Assembly: GCA_004001285.1 (NCBI GenBank)
Contig: AP018697.1
Location: 868,001 to 932,000 of the forward strand
Source of the DNA: Arthrobacter sp. MN05-02
GTDB lineage: Bacteria; Actinomycetota; Actinomycetes; Actinomycetales; Micrococcaceae
Direction: 5' to 3'
Length of the DNA stretch: 64,000 nt
In this document: piece by piece, positions 52,180 to 61,313 of the stretch
Layout: every line of letters starts with the position of its first letter
Numbering within the stretch: the stretch's first letter is position 1
Program-made: the position numbers and the translations under genes
Notes under the pieces: model-generated
Databases searched by the model: none
The model's input: only the letters and a program-made list of their open reading frames with translations
Told to the model about the DNA's origin: nothing

Positions 52180-53988
52180 ATGACGTACACACCCCCACCC
52201 TCCTTCACCACGCGGCCCACCCTCCAGGGCACCTTCGGCATGAGTGCATCCACGCACTGGCTGGCCACCGCGTCCGCGCAGGCCGTGCTCGAGCGCGGTG
52301 GCAACGCCTTCGACGCCGCCGTCGCCGGCGCGTTCGTGCTGCACGTCGTCGAACCGCACCTCAACGGACCCGGCGGCGACATGACCGGGGTCTTCGCCAC
52401 CGCCGACGAGCCGGGCCGGCCCGTCGTACTCATGGGACAGGGCCCGGCACCGGCCGGTGCCACGCGCGAGCACTACCTCGCCGAAGGCCTCGAACTCGTC
52501 CCCGGCGCCGGAGCCCTCGCCGCCGCCGTCCCGGCCGCCGTCGACGCCTGGCTGGTCCTGCTGCGCGACCACGGCACCTGGGAACTGGAGGACGTGCTGG
52601 CCTTCGCGATCGGCTACGCCCGCGACGGCCACCCCGTCGTCGGACGCGTGGGAGCCACCATCGCCGCCGTCGCTGATCTCTTCACCGAGCACTGGCCCAC
52701 CTCGGCGGCCCTCTGGATGCCCGAGGGCCGGCCCCCGCGCGAGGGCGAGGTCATCCGCAACGAGGCCTACGCCCGCGTCCTCGGGTCGCTCGTCAGCGCG
52801 GCTTCGGACGGCGCCACCCGCGCCGAACGGATCGACGCAGCACGCCTCGAATGGCGCACCGGCCTCGTCGCGCAGGCCGCCGCCGAGTTCGTCCGGACGC
52901 CGCACCGGCACTCCTCCGGCCTCGACCACGCCGGCGTCCTGACGGTCGACGACTTCGCCGGCTTCGAGGCCGGCTACGAGGAGGCGACCACCCTCGAGTT
53001 CCGCGGCTACACGATCGCCAAGACCGGACCCTGGGGCCAGGGCCCGGCCCTGCTGCAGACCCTCGCCATCCTCGACGGGTTCGACGACGAGCGCCTCGAC
53101 CCGTCCACCGCGATCGGCGCGCACACCATCCTCGAGGCGCAGAAGCTCGCCATCGCGGATCGCGAGGCGTACTACGGTGACGCCGACGTGCCGCTGGACC
53201 ACCTGCTCTCGGCGGGATACGCCGCCGAGCGGCGTGCCCTCATCGGCGACGAGGCATCCGTCGAGTTCCGTCCCGGCACGCTGCCCGGGGTCGAGCCGTT
53301 CATCCCGCCGCTGCGCACCGGCTACACGCCGCCGGCACTCGCCGACGGGAGCGGGTTCGCCGGGGTGGGCGAGCCGACGGTTTCGCGCGAGGGGGAGACG
53401 CGCGGCGACACCTGCCACATCGACGTCGTCGACTCGGCGGGCAACATGGTCTCCGCGACACCGAGCGGCGGCTGGCTGCAGTCCTCGCCCACCATCCCCG
53501 AACTCGGCTTCTGCCTCGGCTCGCGGCTGCAGATGACCTGGCTCGAGGAGGGCGGCCCGTCCACGCTGCAGGCCGGGAAGCGGCCCCGCACCACGCTCAC
53601 CCCGACACTCGTGCTGAAGGACGGCCGGCCCGTGGTCGCGCTCGGGTCCCCCGGAGGCGACCAGCAGGACCAGTGGCAGCTGCTGTACCTCCTGCGGACG
53701 ATCGTCGGCGGGTACTCGCCCCAGCAGGCCATCGACGCCCCGTCCCTCCACACGACGTCCATCCCCGGGTCCTTCTGGCCGCGCACCTGGGAGCCGGGCG
53801 GCGCCGTCGTCGAGGACCGGCTCGGTGCGGACGTCATCGCGGACCTCGAACGGCGGGGGCACGTCGTCACCCGGGCAGGGGACTGGTCGCTCGGCCGGCT
53901 CTCCTCCGTCACCAGGGACCACGAGACCGGTGTGCTGTCGGCCGCCGCCAATCCGCGAGGAGCGCAGGGCTATGCTGCAGGACGCTGA
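52180..53988 (+). CDS. Gamma-glutamyltransferase family protein
   Basis: The ATG at 52180 starts 6 bp after the DppC-type stop and gives 602 residues. It begins with MSASTHWLATASAQAVLERG, then GNAFDAAVAGAFVLHVVEPHLNGPGGD. The self-processing site is RGDTCHIDVVD, with Thr as the nucleophile (GDTxHxxxxD), and ATPSGGWLQSSP follows. Members cleave gamma-glutamyl bonds of glutathione-like compounds or acylamides. No signal peptide is apparent, so it would act in the cytoplasm on imported peptides. Confidence 0.9.
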   Translation: MTYTPPPSFTTRPTLQGTFGMSASTHWLATASAQAVLERGGNAFDAAVAGAFVLHVVEPHLNGPGGDMTGVFATADEPGRPVVLMGQGPAPAGATREHYLAEGLELVPGAGALAAAVPAAVDAWLVLLRDHGTWELEDVLAFAIGYARDGHPVVGRVGATIAAVADLFTEHWPTSAALWMPEGRPPREGEVIRNEAYARVLGSLVSAASDGATRAERIDAARLEWRTGLVAQAAAEFVRTPHRHSSGLDHAGVLTVDDFAGFEAGYEEATTLEFRGYTIAKTGPWGQGPALLQTLAILDGFDDERLDPSTAIGAHTILEAQKLAIADREAYYGDADVPLDHLLSAGYAAERRALIGDEASVEFRPGTLPGVEPFIPPLRTGYTPPALADGSGFAGVGEPTVSREGETRGDTCHIDVVDSAGNMVSATPSGGWLQSSPTIPELGFCLGSRLQMTWLEEGGPSTLQAGKRPRTTLTPTLVLKDGRPVVALGSPGGDQQDQWQLLYLLRTIVGGYSPQQAIDAPSLHTTSIPGSFWPRTWEPGGAVVEDRLGADVIADLERRGHVVTRAGDWSLGRLSSVTRDHETGVLSAAANPRGAQGYAAGR

Positions 53989-55630
53989 GAACATCCTGGA
54001 AGTCACCGACCTCGAGGTCGCCTTCGCCGGGACACCCGTGCTGCACCGGATCGGCTTCTCGATGCGGCGCGGCGAACGCGTCGCCATCGTCGGGCAGTCC
54101 GGTTCCGGCAAGTCGACCGCCATCGGGGCGATCCTGCGGCTGCTCCCGGGCAGCGGGCGGATCACGCACGGTTCCATGGTGCTGGGTGCCGGACGCACCC
54201 GGGGCGACGTCGTGGACCTCGCCACCGCCTCCGAGCCCCTGATGCGGAGCATCCGCGGCCAGCGTGTGGGCCTCGTGCCGCAGGATCCCATGTCCAACCT
54301 GAATCCGGCCATGAAGATCGGCCCGCAGGTGGCCGACGCGATCGTCGCCAGCCGCCGCGATCTGGGGAAGCCGGACCGGGCCGACGTCAGGAAGCGGGCG
54401 ATCGCCCTGCTCTCCGAGGCGGGCATCCCCGACGCCGAACGCCGCTACGGCCAGTATCCGCACGAATTCTCCGGTGGCATGCGCCAGCGCGTGCTCATCG
54501 CGATCGCCCTGGCGGGAGAGCCGGAGCTGCTGATCGCCGACGAGCCGACCTCGGCACTCGACGTCACCGTGCAGCGGCAGATCCTCAACCATTTGCAGTC
54601 GCTCGTCGACGCGCGCGGGACATCGCTGCTGTTCATCACGCACGACCTCGGGCTGGCGGCGGACCGCACGGACCGCATCATCGTGATGTCGGAGGGCCGC
54701 ATCGTCGAAGTGGGGACGCCCCGCGAGATCCTCCTGAACCCCCGGGAGGAGTACACGAGGCAGCTCGTCGCGGCGGCGCCCTCGGTGGCGGCGGTCCTCG
54801 ACGCGGAACCCCTGGCCGAGCCGCCGGTCCCGGCGGAGGTCCGGCCGCCGGCGATCCTCGTGGTCGACGGCCTCGTGAAGGAGTTCGCCCTCCGCGGCCA
54901 GCGCGGCGGCACCGTGCGGGCGGTCGGCGACGTGTCCTTCGAGGTGGCACGGGGAACGACGACGGCGGTGGTCGGCGAGTCCGGCTCGGGCAAGACGACG
55001 GTCGCGCGCATCATCCTCGGGCTCGAGACCGCATCGTCGGGAGAGGCCCTGATCGACGGGGAGTCGCTCACCACCACGCGCGGGAGCCGGCGTCGGGCCC
55101 TGCGCCGGAAGGTGCAGCCCGTCTTCCAGGACCCGTACGGTTCCCTCGACCCGACCTACAGCATCGAGCGCCTGATCGACGAGCCGTTGCGTATCTTCGG
55201 CGTGGGGGACCGCTCGAGCCGGCGGGAGAGGGTCGCGGAACTCCTCGACCAGGTGGCGCTGCCGCGCAGCGTCGCCCAGCGCCGGCCGAACGAGCTCTCC
55301 GGCGGGCAGCGGCAGCGTGTCGCCATCGCCAGGGCCCTCGCCCTCGAACCGGAGCTGCTCATCTGCGACGAGGCCGTCTCGGCACTGGACGTCCTCGTCC
55401 AGGACCAGATCCTGACACTGCTGGCCGACCTGCAGGATCGGCTCGGTCTCACCTACCTGTTCATCACGCACGATCTCTCCGTGGTGCGCCAGATCGCCCA
55501 CCATGTGGTGGTCATGCGGTCGGGCGAGGTCGTGGAGAGCGGTCCGGTGGACGACGTGTTCAACCGCCCGCGGGCGGACTACACGAAGGAGCTCCTCGGA
55601 GCCATCCCCGGTGCGGCCTTTGCGGCCTGA
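53972..55630 (+). CDS. Fused peptide ABC ATPase (DppD-DppF/GsiA type)
   Basis: The ATG at 53972 has GAGGAG 9 bp upstream and overlaps the GGT gene by 17 bp. The 552-residue protein has two nucleotide-binding domains. Domain 1: Walker A GQSGSGKST, signature FSGGMRQRV, Walker B LLIADEPTSALD. Domain 2 (from about 290): GESGSGKTT, LSGGQRQRV, LLICDEAVSALD; the usual Glu-Pro-Thr is Glu-Ala-Val. GsiA-like fusion fits glutathione or peptide import. Both ATPase sites look intact, in contrast to the permeases. Confidence 0.92.
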   Translation: MLQDAENILEVTDLEVAFAGTPVLHRIGFSMRRGERVAIVGQSGSGKSTAIGAILRLLPGSGRITHGSMVLGAGRTRGDVVDLATASEPLMRSIRGQRVGLVPQDPMSNLNPAMKIGPQVADAIVASRRDLGKPDRADVRKRAIALLSEAGIPDAERRYGQYPHEFSGGMRQRVLIAIALAGEPELLIADEPTSALDVTVQRQILNHLQSLVDARGTSLLFITHDLGLAADRTDRIIVMSEGRIVEVGTPREILLNPREEYTRQLVAAAPSVAAVLDAEPLAEPPVPAEVRPPAILVVDGLVKEFALRGQRGGTVRAVGDVSFEVARGTTTAVVGESGSGKTTVARIILGLETASSGEALIDGESLTTTRGSRRRALRRKVQPVFQDPYGSLDPTYSIERLIDEPLRIFGVGDRSSRRERVAELLDQVALPRSVAQRRPNELSGGQRQRVAIARALALEPELLICDEAVSALDVLVQDQILTLLADLQDRLGLTYLFITHDLSVVRQIAHHVVVMRSGEVVESGPVDDVFNRPRADYTKELLGAIPGAAFAA

Positions 55631-56366
55631 CCAGGACGCAGCGACTCCGCAGCGCGTCCTCGACGCCATCCGCCGGGACATCATCTTCGGTGTGCTGCGC
55701 CCCGGCACGCGGGTGACGGAGGCCGCGCTCGCCGGGAGGTACGGGGTGTCGCGCGTGCCGGTGCGGGAGGCGCTGCGGGCCCTCGGGGCGGAGGGCTTCG
55801 TCGAGTCGAGGCCCTACGCCGGTTCCACGGTCGCGGAGATCCCGCTCGACGACGCCGAGGACCTGTTCGCGGTCCGCGGCGTCATCGAGTCGACGATCGC
55901 CCGGCGGGCGGCACGCCGTGCGGCGGCGCAGTTCGCGGCGGACGCACCGAGCGCCGGGTGGTGGTCGGCGCGGCGCGCCCTGACCGACATCCTCGACGAC
56001 GGCGACCGCGCCGTGGCGGCCGACGCCCTCGTGGACCTGCCCGAGCTGAACATCCGCTTCAACCTCGGCGTCGCGGAGCTCAGCGGGAGCTCCTCGCTGG
56101 CCGCGCTCCTGCGGCAGATCTCGGGAAAGATCGAGTGGCTCTACGCGGCCGACGTCGACAACCGCGGCAAGCAGTCCTGGGGCGAGCACCGCCTCGTGAT
56201 GGCGGCCATCGACGCGGGGAACGAGGCCGAGGCGGAGCGGCTCATGGCAGCTCACGTGGGATCGTCCCAACGGGGCTACCTGGAGCGCTTCTCGGCGCCC
56301 CGCTCCTCGGCAGCCGGGGGTGCGGGAGCCGGGATTACAGGAACGGGCGCAGCGGAGCGAGGATGA
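55611..56366 (+). CDS. GntR-family regulator (FCD type)
   Basis: The 251-residue regulator has an N-terminal winged helix: QRVLDAIRRDIIFGVLRPGTRVTE, then LAGRYGVSRVPVREALRAL. The C-terminal part is an FCD ligand domain (DLFAVRGVIESTIARRAAR, ELNIRFNLGVAEL, EHRLVMAAIDAGNEAEAERLM). The start is GTG at 55611 (TTG at 55620 possible), overlapping the ATPase gene by 20 bp. It ends 32 bp inside the convergent phospholipase D gene. It probably controls the peptide operon. Confidence 0.87.
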   Translation: MRPLRPDQDAATPQRVLDAIRRDIIFGVLRPGTRVTEAALAGRYGVSRVPVREALRALGAEGFVESRPYAGSTVAEIPLDDAEDLFAVRGVIESTIARRAARRAAAQFAADAPSAGWWSARRALTDILDDGDRAVAADALVDLPELNIRFNLGVAELSGSSSLAALLRQISGKIEWLYAADVDNRGKQSWGEHRLVMAAIDAGNEAEAERLMAAHVGSSQRGYLERFSAPRSSAAGGAGAGITGTGAAERG

Positions 56367-57591
56367 GTTCGCTGGCGCGGGCCACCACATGGCGGCCCTC
56401 CCACTCCTCCTTCGTCAGCACGCGGCTGTTGGAGGAGTCCACCTCGAAGATCTGCTCCATCGTGGCGGCGAGTGCACGGTCGAAGATCTCGAGGTTGATC
56501 TCGTAGTTCCCGGTGAGGCTGAGCCGGTCGATGTTGGCCGTGCCCACGGTGCTCCACTCGCCGTCGATCGTCGCGGTCTTCGCGTGGATCATCGAGTTCT
56601 GGTACAGCAGGATCTGCACGCCGGCCCCGATCAGCGACGAGTAGAACCCGCGGGACAGCCAGTCGGACACTACGTGGTTGGAGTCCTCGGGGAGGATCAC
56701 GCGCACATCCACGCCGCGGCGGCTCGCCCGCAGGAGGGCGTCGAGGATCTGGCGGTCGGGGATGAAGTAGGCCGTCGTGATGAAGATGTGCTTGTCGGCA
56801 CGGTTGATCGCGTCCAGGTAGACGCCGCGGATCGGGAACACCAGGTTCGCGGGGATGTTGTTGACGGCCCGGATGCGCGGCTCCCAGAAGGAGGCGCTGA
56901 GATCGGGCAGGAGGGGCCTGCGCGGGATGGCGCGGAGGTTCCAGAAGCTGACGAAGGCCTCCCGGAGCTCCCAGACGGACGGGCCGCGGATCTCCAGATG
57001 CGTGTCGCGCCACTTCGTCGCGTAGTCCGCGCCGATGTTGTAGCCGCCCACGAAGCCGACCTCGTCGTCGACCACGAGGACCTTGCGGTGGTCGAGGCCG
57101 GTTCCACGGATGTTCGTGAAGACGATGGACGGGCGGAGGACGGGGAAGCGGTAGGCGTTCACGAGGGGGTGGAACGAGTAGAAGAACGGGTTCACCACGA
57201 GGTTCGCGAAGCCGTCGTAGATGACGAAGACCTTCACCCCGCGCTCCGCGGCCCGGTTCACGGCATCGCGGAACCGCGCCCCGACGGCGTCGCCCTTCCA
57301 GATGTACGTCTCGAGGAGGACCTGGTGCTCGGCCTTGTCGATCGCCGCGATCATGGCGTCGTAGAGGTCCTCGCCGTAGGTGTAGACCGTCGTGTCGGTG
57401 TCGGCGATGGTCGTCCGGAAGGTGCCCGGCTGCGGGAAGCCCGGACGCCTGGTGCGCCGTCGTTTCTGGAAGGTGTCCACCCCGACGAGCCCGGCGATGA
57501 CCACGGCCTGTGCCGAGAAGAGGGTGACGGCCGCGCGTTTCGCCGTGGTGCGTGCGAGTCCGAGAATCGTCGTCTGCTTCAACCAGCCCAT
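56335..57591 (-). CDS. Phospholipase D-like/cardiolipin synthase
   Basis: The 418-residue protein has one N-terminal helix (VTLFSAQAVVIAGLVGV) and two HKD motifs: GLDHRKVLVVDDEVGFVGGYN and MIHAKTATIDGEWSTVGTAN. Active members join phosphatidylglycerol to make cardiolipin. TACGCT on the minus strand ends 6 nt before the ATG at 57591 with no ribosome-binding site, so the mRNA is probably leaderless. Confidence 0.9.
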   Translation of the reverse strand: MGWLKQTTILGLARTTAKRAAVTLFSAQAVVIAGLVGVDTFQKRRRTRRPGFPQPGTFRTTIADTDTTVYTYGEDLYDAMIAAIDKAEHQVLLETYIWKGDAVGARFRDAVNRAAERGVKVFVIYDGFANLVVNPFFYSFHPLVNAYRFPVLRPSIVFTNIRGTGLDHRKVLVVDDEVGFVGGYNIGADYATKWRDTHLEIRGPSVWELREAFVSFWNLRAIPRRPLLPDLSASFWEPRIRAVNNIPANLVFPIRGVYLDAINRADKHIFITTAYFIPDRQILDALLRASRRGVDVRVILPEDSNHVVSDWLSRGFYSSLIGAGVQILLYQNSMIHAKTATIDGEWSTVGTANIDRLSLTGNYEINLEIFDRALAATMEQIFEVDSSNSRVLTKEEWEGRHVVARASELILAPLRPFL

Positions 57592-57597
57592 GCGCCC

Positions 57598-57603
57598 AGC
57601 GTA
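57598..57603 (-). promoter_or_regulatory. -10 hexamer of a probable leaderless transcript (TACGCT)
   Basis: TACGCT (minus) with 6 nt before the ATG at 57591, the same arrangement as at 22613. Confidence 0.5.
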
Positions 57604-57645
57604 TCGTCTCGCCGGTGCGCCGATGGGGCCGACGGCGGCATGCGC

Positions 57646-58389
57646 CTAGTGACCGCCGACCTCCAGCGCCTGCGCCACCGCCGACTCCACGCCGGCACGC
57701 CACGGGAAGCCGTGCCCCGGCAGGACGGTCCGGGCCGACGTGGTGCGCAGCGCGTCGAGCGAACGCAGTGCCGTCGCGGTGTCCGCCGTCGCCGCACGCG
57801 CCACGACCTGCGGACCCGGGTGCCCGGTGTACGGATCGAGGGTCACGAGGGCGTCCCCGCTGATGACGGCGTCGCGGTCCGGGAAGTGCAGGCCGCAGTG
57901 GCCCTTGGTGTGGCCCGGGGTGGGGACCAGGAGGGGGGCGCCGGGCAGCGCCGCCGCTGCCTCGGGGGTGAGCGGCAGGGTGTCGCGGATGCCCTTGACG
58001 GCCACGGCTCCCGCCACGGTCATTCGCAGCAGGCCCGGAACGGCCCGCGGATAGCGCAGGGGGTAGAGGAACGGCGACCGCTCGTGCTCGTAGCTGTAGG
58101 GGTGCGCGGCGATGTGCGCGTCGTCCGGGTGGCAGTACACGGGGATCCCGTACCGGGAGCGCAGGTGCTCGGCCGTGCCCACGTGGTCGAAGTGCCCGTG
58201 GGTCAGGACCACGGCGCGGATATCCCCGACCGCCCTGCCGACGCGGCCCAGGGCCTCGAGCAGCACGGTCCTCGACCGGGGGAGCCCGGTGTCCACGAGC
58301 AGGACGCCGTCGTCGTCCTCCACCAGGTACACATTCGTCCTGGCGTGCTCGACGTAGTGGATGCCCGGCGCGATGTCCGTCCTGATCAT
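57646..58389 (-). CDS. MBL-fold metallo-hydrolase
   Basis: The ATG at 58389 follows GAGAGAGG. The 247-residue protein has a metallo-beta-lactamase fold: VLTHGHFDHVGTAEHL (HxHxDH), TPGHTKGHCGLHF, ISGDAL (metal Asp) and VLPGHG (His). Substrate unknown; the short form fits glyoxalase II-like or lactonase-like members. TAGGGT at 58419-58424 (minus) may be the -10. Confidence 0.88.
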   Translation of the reverse strand: MIRTDIAPGIHYVEHARTNVYLVEDDDGVLLVDTGLPRSRTVLLEALGRVGRAVGDIRAVVLTHGHFDHVGTAEHLRSRYGIPVYCHPDDAHIAAHPYSYEHERSPFLYPLRYPRAVPGLLRMTVAGAVAVKGIRDTLPLTPEAAAALPGAPLLVPTPGHTKGHCGLHFPDRDAVISGDALVTLDPYTGHPGPQVVARAATADTATALRSLDALRTTSARTVLPGHGFPWRAGVESAVAQALEVGGH

Positions 58390-58418
58390 GGTGTTACCTC
58401 TCTCCTCGCCTGACTCCG

Positions 58419-58424
58419 ACCCTA
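58419..58424 (-). promoter_or_regulatory. Possible -10 (TAGGGT) for the MBL hydrolase gene
   Basis: TAGGGT on the minus strand lies 29 bp before the ATG at 58389. The leader would hold the GAGAGAGG ribosome-binding site. Confidence 0.35.
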
Positions 58425-58562
58425 GGTACTGCGGGGCAGGGCGACAAGGATGCCCGGGGGCGCCTCCCGGGCTTCCCATCCGCGCTGCGCGTCGCTACGT
58501 TGATGATCAGGCGGACCGGCCGGGATCGACGACGTCGCGGCCCGGACGCGCGGCGGTCCGGT

Positions 58563-58602
58563 GACGGCAGCCGGGAGGGTACGACGGCAGCCGGGAAGGT
58601 AC
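58563..58602. repeat. Two tandem copies of a 20-bp repeat
   Basis: GACGGCAGCCGGGAGGGTAC (58563-58582) is repeated at 58583-58602 with one change (A for G at position 15). The second copy holds GGAAGG, the ribosome-binding site of the next gene. Confidence 0.85.
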
Positions 58603-58606
58603 GGGG

Positions 58607-58870
58607 ATGACCACGGGCATGAGTGAGGAGGAGCAGCAGCGCCGCACGTGCGCTGCGTTCCGGTCCACGAGCCTGAGCACCTACGACCTCTGGCTCCGGT
58701 ACTTCAGCCTCGGCGGCAACGTCGGGGAGGAGGAGATCGACGCGTACCTGTACAGCTCGTTGCTGCTTCCCCCGTTCGAGCGGGACATGCTGGCACTGGC
58801 CGTCAACGAGTACATCGCGGACCTGCCGCCGGCCCCGCGGGCCACGTTCAGCGGGACGGACCGGTCCTGA
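58607..58870 (+). CDS. Hypothetical protein, 87 aa
   Basis: The ATG at 58607 follows GGAAGG at 8 bp. The helical protein has TYDLWLRYFSLGGNVGEEEI and LLPPFERDMLALAVNEYI. No membrane helix. No family recognised; the second ATG (58619) is an alternative start. Confidence 0.65.
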   Translation: MTTGMSEEEQQRRTCAAFRSTSLSTYDLWLRYFSLGGNVGEEEIDAYLYSSLLLPPFERDMLALAVNEYIADLPPAPRATFSGTDRS

Positions 58871-58880
58871 CGGCGGTGTC

Positions 58881-59636
58881 CTACAGGAGCGTCTGCTGTT
58901 CCCCGTCGGCCGTGGCATCCCCGGGGAGGGGGTCGATGAGGTCCGGCCCGTTGTTCCGGACGGAACCGACGCGGTTGCCCACCAGGCGCGGGACGAGGTG
59001 CGGATCCGGGATGGCGTCGAGCAGTTCCTGCACCGCCGGGCGGGAGTCGTTCCGCGGATCGAGCCAGTCACCGCGCAGCTCCGGCGGCACGATCACGGGC
59101 GTGCGGTCATGGATCTCTCCGAGGGCGTCACTCGCGGGACGCGTGATGATCGAGCAGCTCACCACCCAGGAACCCTGGGGCTGCTCCGCCGACGCGGTCG
59201 TGGGGTCGCGCCAGAACTCGTACAGCCCGGCGAATCCCAGAGGGGAGCCGTCGGCGCCGTGCAGGTAGACGGGGGTCTTCGACCCGTCGTCGTTCTTCCT
59301 CCACTCGTAGTACCCGTCGGCGGGGATGATGCCGCGGCGCTTGAGTGCAGCGGCGCGGAAGGACGGCTTCTCCAGTACCGTCTCGCTGCGCGCGTTGATC
59401 ATCCGCGCGCCGACCGCCGCCGACCGGGACCAGGAGGGGATGAGCCCCCACCGCGCGGGCTCGAGCCGCCGCGTCAGTTCCCCGGTCTCCGGGTCCAGCC
59501 GCTCCACGACGAGCTGCACGGTGTCCGTCGGCGCGACGTTCCACGAGGGCTCGACCTCGTCCACGAGCGCCTCGTCGACGTCGAAGGCGTCGATGAGGGC
59601 TGCCCTGTTGCCCGCGATCACGAAGCGTCCGCACAT
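58881..59636 (-). CDS. SOS response-associated peptidase (SRAP, HMCES/YedK type)
   Basis: The 251-residue protein starts MCGRF at 59636, so Cys2 is the nucleophile after removal of Met. HMCES/YedK proteins crosslink Cys2 to abasic sites in single-stranded DNA to protect them. Family motifs: WNVAPT, ARWGLIPSW, NARSETV, GIIPADGYYEWRK and IHDRTPVI (catalytic His). GGAGG lies upstream. Confidence 0.93.
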   Translation of the reverse strand: MCGRFVIAGNRAALIDAFDVDEALVDEVEPSWNVAPTDTVQLVVERLDPETGELTRRLEPARWGLIPSWSRSAAVGARMINARSETVLEKPSFRAAALKRRGIIPADGYYEWRKNDDGSKTPVYLHGADGSPLGFAGLYEFWRDPTTASAEQPQGSWVVSCSIITRPASDALGEIHDRTPVIVPPELRGDWLDPRNDSRPAVQELLDAIPDPHLVPRLVGNRVGSVRNNGPDLIDPLPGDATADGEQQTLL

Positions 59637-59748
59637 GCCCTGCCTCCGATGTCCTGGCGGTCCTCCACCGCGGGGTCCCATGCGGGACCCGGCGGTGCCG
59701 ATGCACCGGAAGCCCGGAGCCTCCTGCGCGGCGGCAGCCGCAGCCGGC

Positions 59749-60159
59749 CTACTTCTTCCTGCGGTCCAGGAGGAGGGACAGGGCGATGCCCACCATCCAG
59801 ACGTCCTTCGCCAGGGCGGTGCCGTCCTGCGTGGGACGGATGCCGTCCTCCTGCGTGAGTTCGGGCGTCCGGAGGTACATCGTCATCATGCCCGACGAGA
59901 AGGCGAGCAGGCCCAGGCCGGCCACCCTGCTCGGGACGAACGGCGCGAGCAGCACCGAGCCGAGTGTGATCTCCGCCGCCGCGAGGTACCTGCCGAACTT
60001 CTGCGTCTCGAGCCGGCTCAGCTGGGGGAAGGCCTTGGCGGCCATGGACTGGAGGTAGCCGGCAGAGCCCTCGTCCAGGCCGGTCTTCCCGAGGCCCGAA
60101 TTCAGGATGAAGGCGCCCGTGGCGAGGCGAAGGGGGATGTGGCTGAGGCGGAGTCCCAT
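59749..60159 (-). CDS. DoxX-like membrane protein
   Basis: The ATG at 60159 follows GAAAGG. The 136-residue protein has four helices and the DoxX-like start [24 protein letters not shown]. Function unknown; DoxX homologues are linked to redox complexes. TAGGCT at 60200-60205 (minus) may be the -10. Confidence 0.8.
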   Translation of the reverse strand: MGLRLSHIPLRLATGAFILNSGLGKTGLDEGSAGYLQSMAAKAFPQLSRLETQKFGRYLAAAEITLGSVLLAPFVPSRVAGLGLLAFSSGMMTMYLRTPELTQEDGIRPTQDGTALAKDVWMVGIALSLLLDRRKK

Positions 60160-60199
60160 GGTGGTGCCTTTCACTGCTGGAAGAATGCGTCGCTTGTGA

Positions 60200-60205
60200 A
60201 GCCTA
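60200..60205 (-). promoter_or_regulatory. Possible -10 (TAGGCT) for the DoxX gene
   Basis: TAGGCT on the minus strand, 41 bp before the ATG at 60159. A hairpin (60254-60276, CCGGGCA with TGCCCGG) lies farther upstream; nothing else is evident in this 227-bp gap. Confidence 0.3.
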
Positions 60206-60386
60206 CGACGCGTGCTGCCGCCCCGCCAGTGCTCCCGCACTCCCGCCGAGCACCCGGGCAGCGGAAGGGTGCCCGGCCGCAGGAGTTTCCCCGATGTTCT
60301 CCGACCTGCCGCGGGGAGTTCACCGGGTGGATCGGCACCTCTGCTGGAATGGTCGGACTCGACGATCAGCTATCGGAGCAGGTTCC

Positions 60387-61307
60387 ATGGTCCCCAGGAC
60401 AGCAGAACACCCCCGGCCCCAGCACTTCCTCCTCCATCTGAGCGACACGCACCTCGTCGCCGGTGACGGTCCGCTGTACGGCGCGGTGGACAGCGAGCAG
60501 CGGCTGAGGGAGGTGTTCGACGACCTCGAGGCGTCGGGCGCCCGCCCGCAGGCCATCGTGTTCACGGGCGACCTCGCCGACAAGGGAGAACCCGGGGCGT
60601 ACTCGAAGCTCAGGGCCCTCGTGGAGCCGGCGGCAGCTCGGCTCGGGGCCAGGGTCATCTGGGCGATGGGCAACCACGACGACAGGGCCGCCTTCCGGGC
60701 GGGCCTCCTCGACGAACGATCGTCCGCCCGTGCGGATGCTCCGGTGGATGCGGTGCATTTCGTCGACGGACTGCGCATCATCACGATGGACTCGACCGTT
60801 CCCGGCCACCACCACGGCGAGTTCACCCCCGAGCAGCTCCGGTGGCTCGCGGGTGAACTGGAGGTGCCCGCGCCGCACGGGACCATCCTCGCCCTGCACC
60901 ACCTTCCCGTCCCCAGCGTCCAGGACCTGGCCGTGCTGGTGGAACTGCGGGACCAGCGCTCGCTCGCCGGTGTCGTCCGGGGCTCGGACGTACGGACCAT
61001 CCTCGCCGGGCACCTCCACTACTCCACGACCGCGATGTTCGCCGGCGTCCCCGTCTCGGTGGCCAGCGCCACCTGCTACACGCAGGACCTGCTGTTCGAC
61101 GGCGGCGGCACCCGCGGACGGGACGGCGCCCAGTCCTACAATCTCGTGCACGTGTACGAGGAGACGATCGTCCACTCGGTGGTCCCGGCGGGCCGCCACG
61201 CCCCGGTGGGCGAGGTGGTCTCCCGGGAGGAGGCCCGCCGCAGGCTGGACGCACACGGTGTGACGATCACCGGCGGCCGTCGCGTGCGCGAGCTCGCCCC
61301 CGCCTGA
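60387..61307 (+). CDS. Metallophosphoesterase (CpdA-like cyclic-AMP phosphodiesterase)
   Basis: The ATG at 60387 has GGAGCAGG upstream and gives 306 residues; the frame extends back to 60294 without support. Metal-binding motifs appear in order: [36 protein letters not shown] and LAGHLHYST. This matches class III cyclic-nucleotide phosphodiesterases. It could lower cAMP and thereby affect the CNB domain of glsA, which is a guess. Confidence 0.88.
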   Translation: MVPRTAEHPRPQHFLLHLSDTHLVAGDGPLYGAVDSEQRLREVFDDLEASGARPQAIVFTGDLADKGEPGAYSKLRALVEPAAARLGARVIWAMGNHDDRAAFRAGLLDERSSARADAPVDAVHFVDGLRIITMDSTVPGHHHGEFTPEQLRWLAGELEVPAPHGTILALHHLPVPSVQDLAVLVELRDQRSLAGVVRGSDVRTILAGHLHYSTTAMFAGVPVSVASATCYTQDLLFDGGGTRGRDGAQSYNLVHVYEETIVHSVVPAGRHAPVGEVVSREEARRRLDAHGVTITGGRRVRELAPA

Positions 61308-61313
61308 GGCCGG

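Noticed and set aside
51283..53988. A natural DppC-gamma-glutamyltransferase fusion protein
   Set aside because: The join is made of nonsense (HHRRRAGRHQRTEPRQRR) after a single-base frameshift; the DppC C-terminal half lies intact in another frame, and the GGT has its own start.
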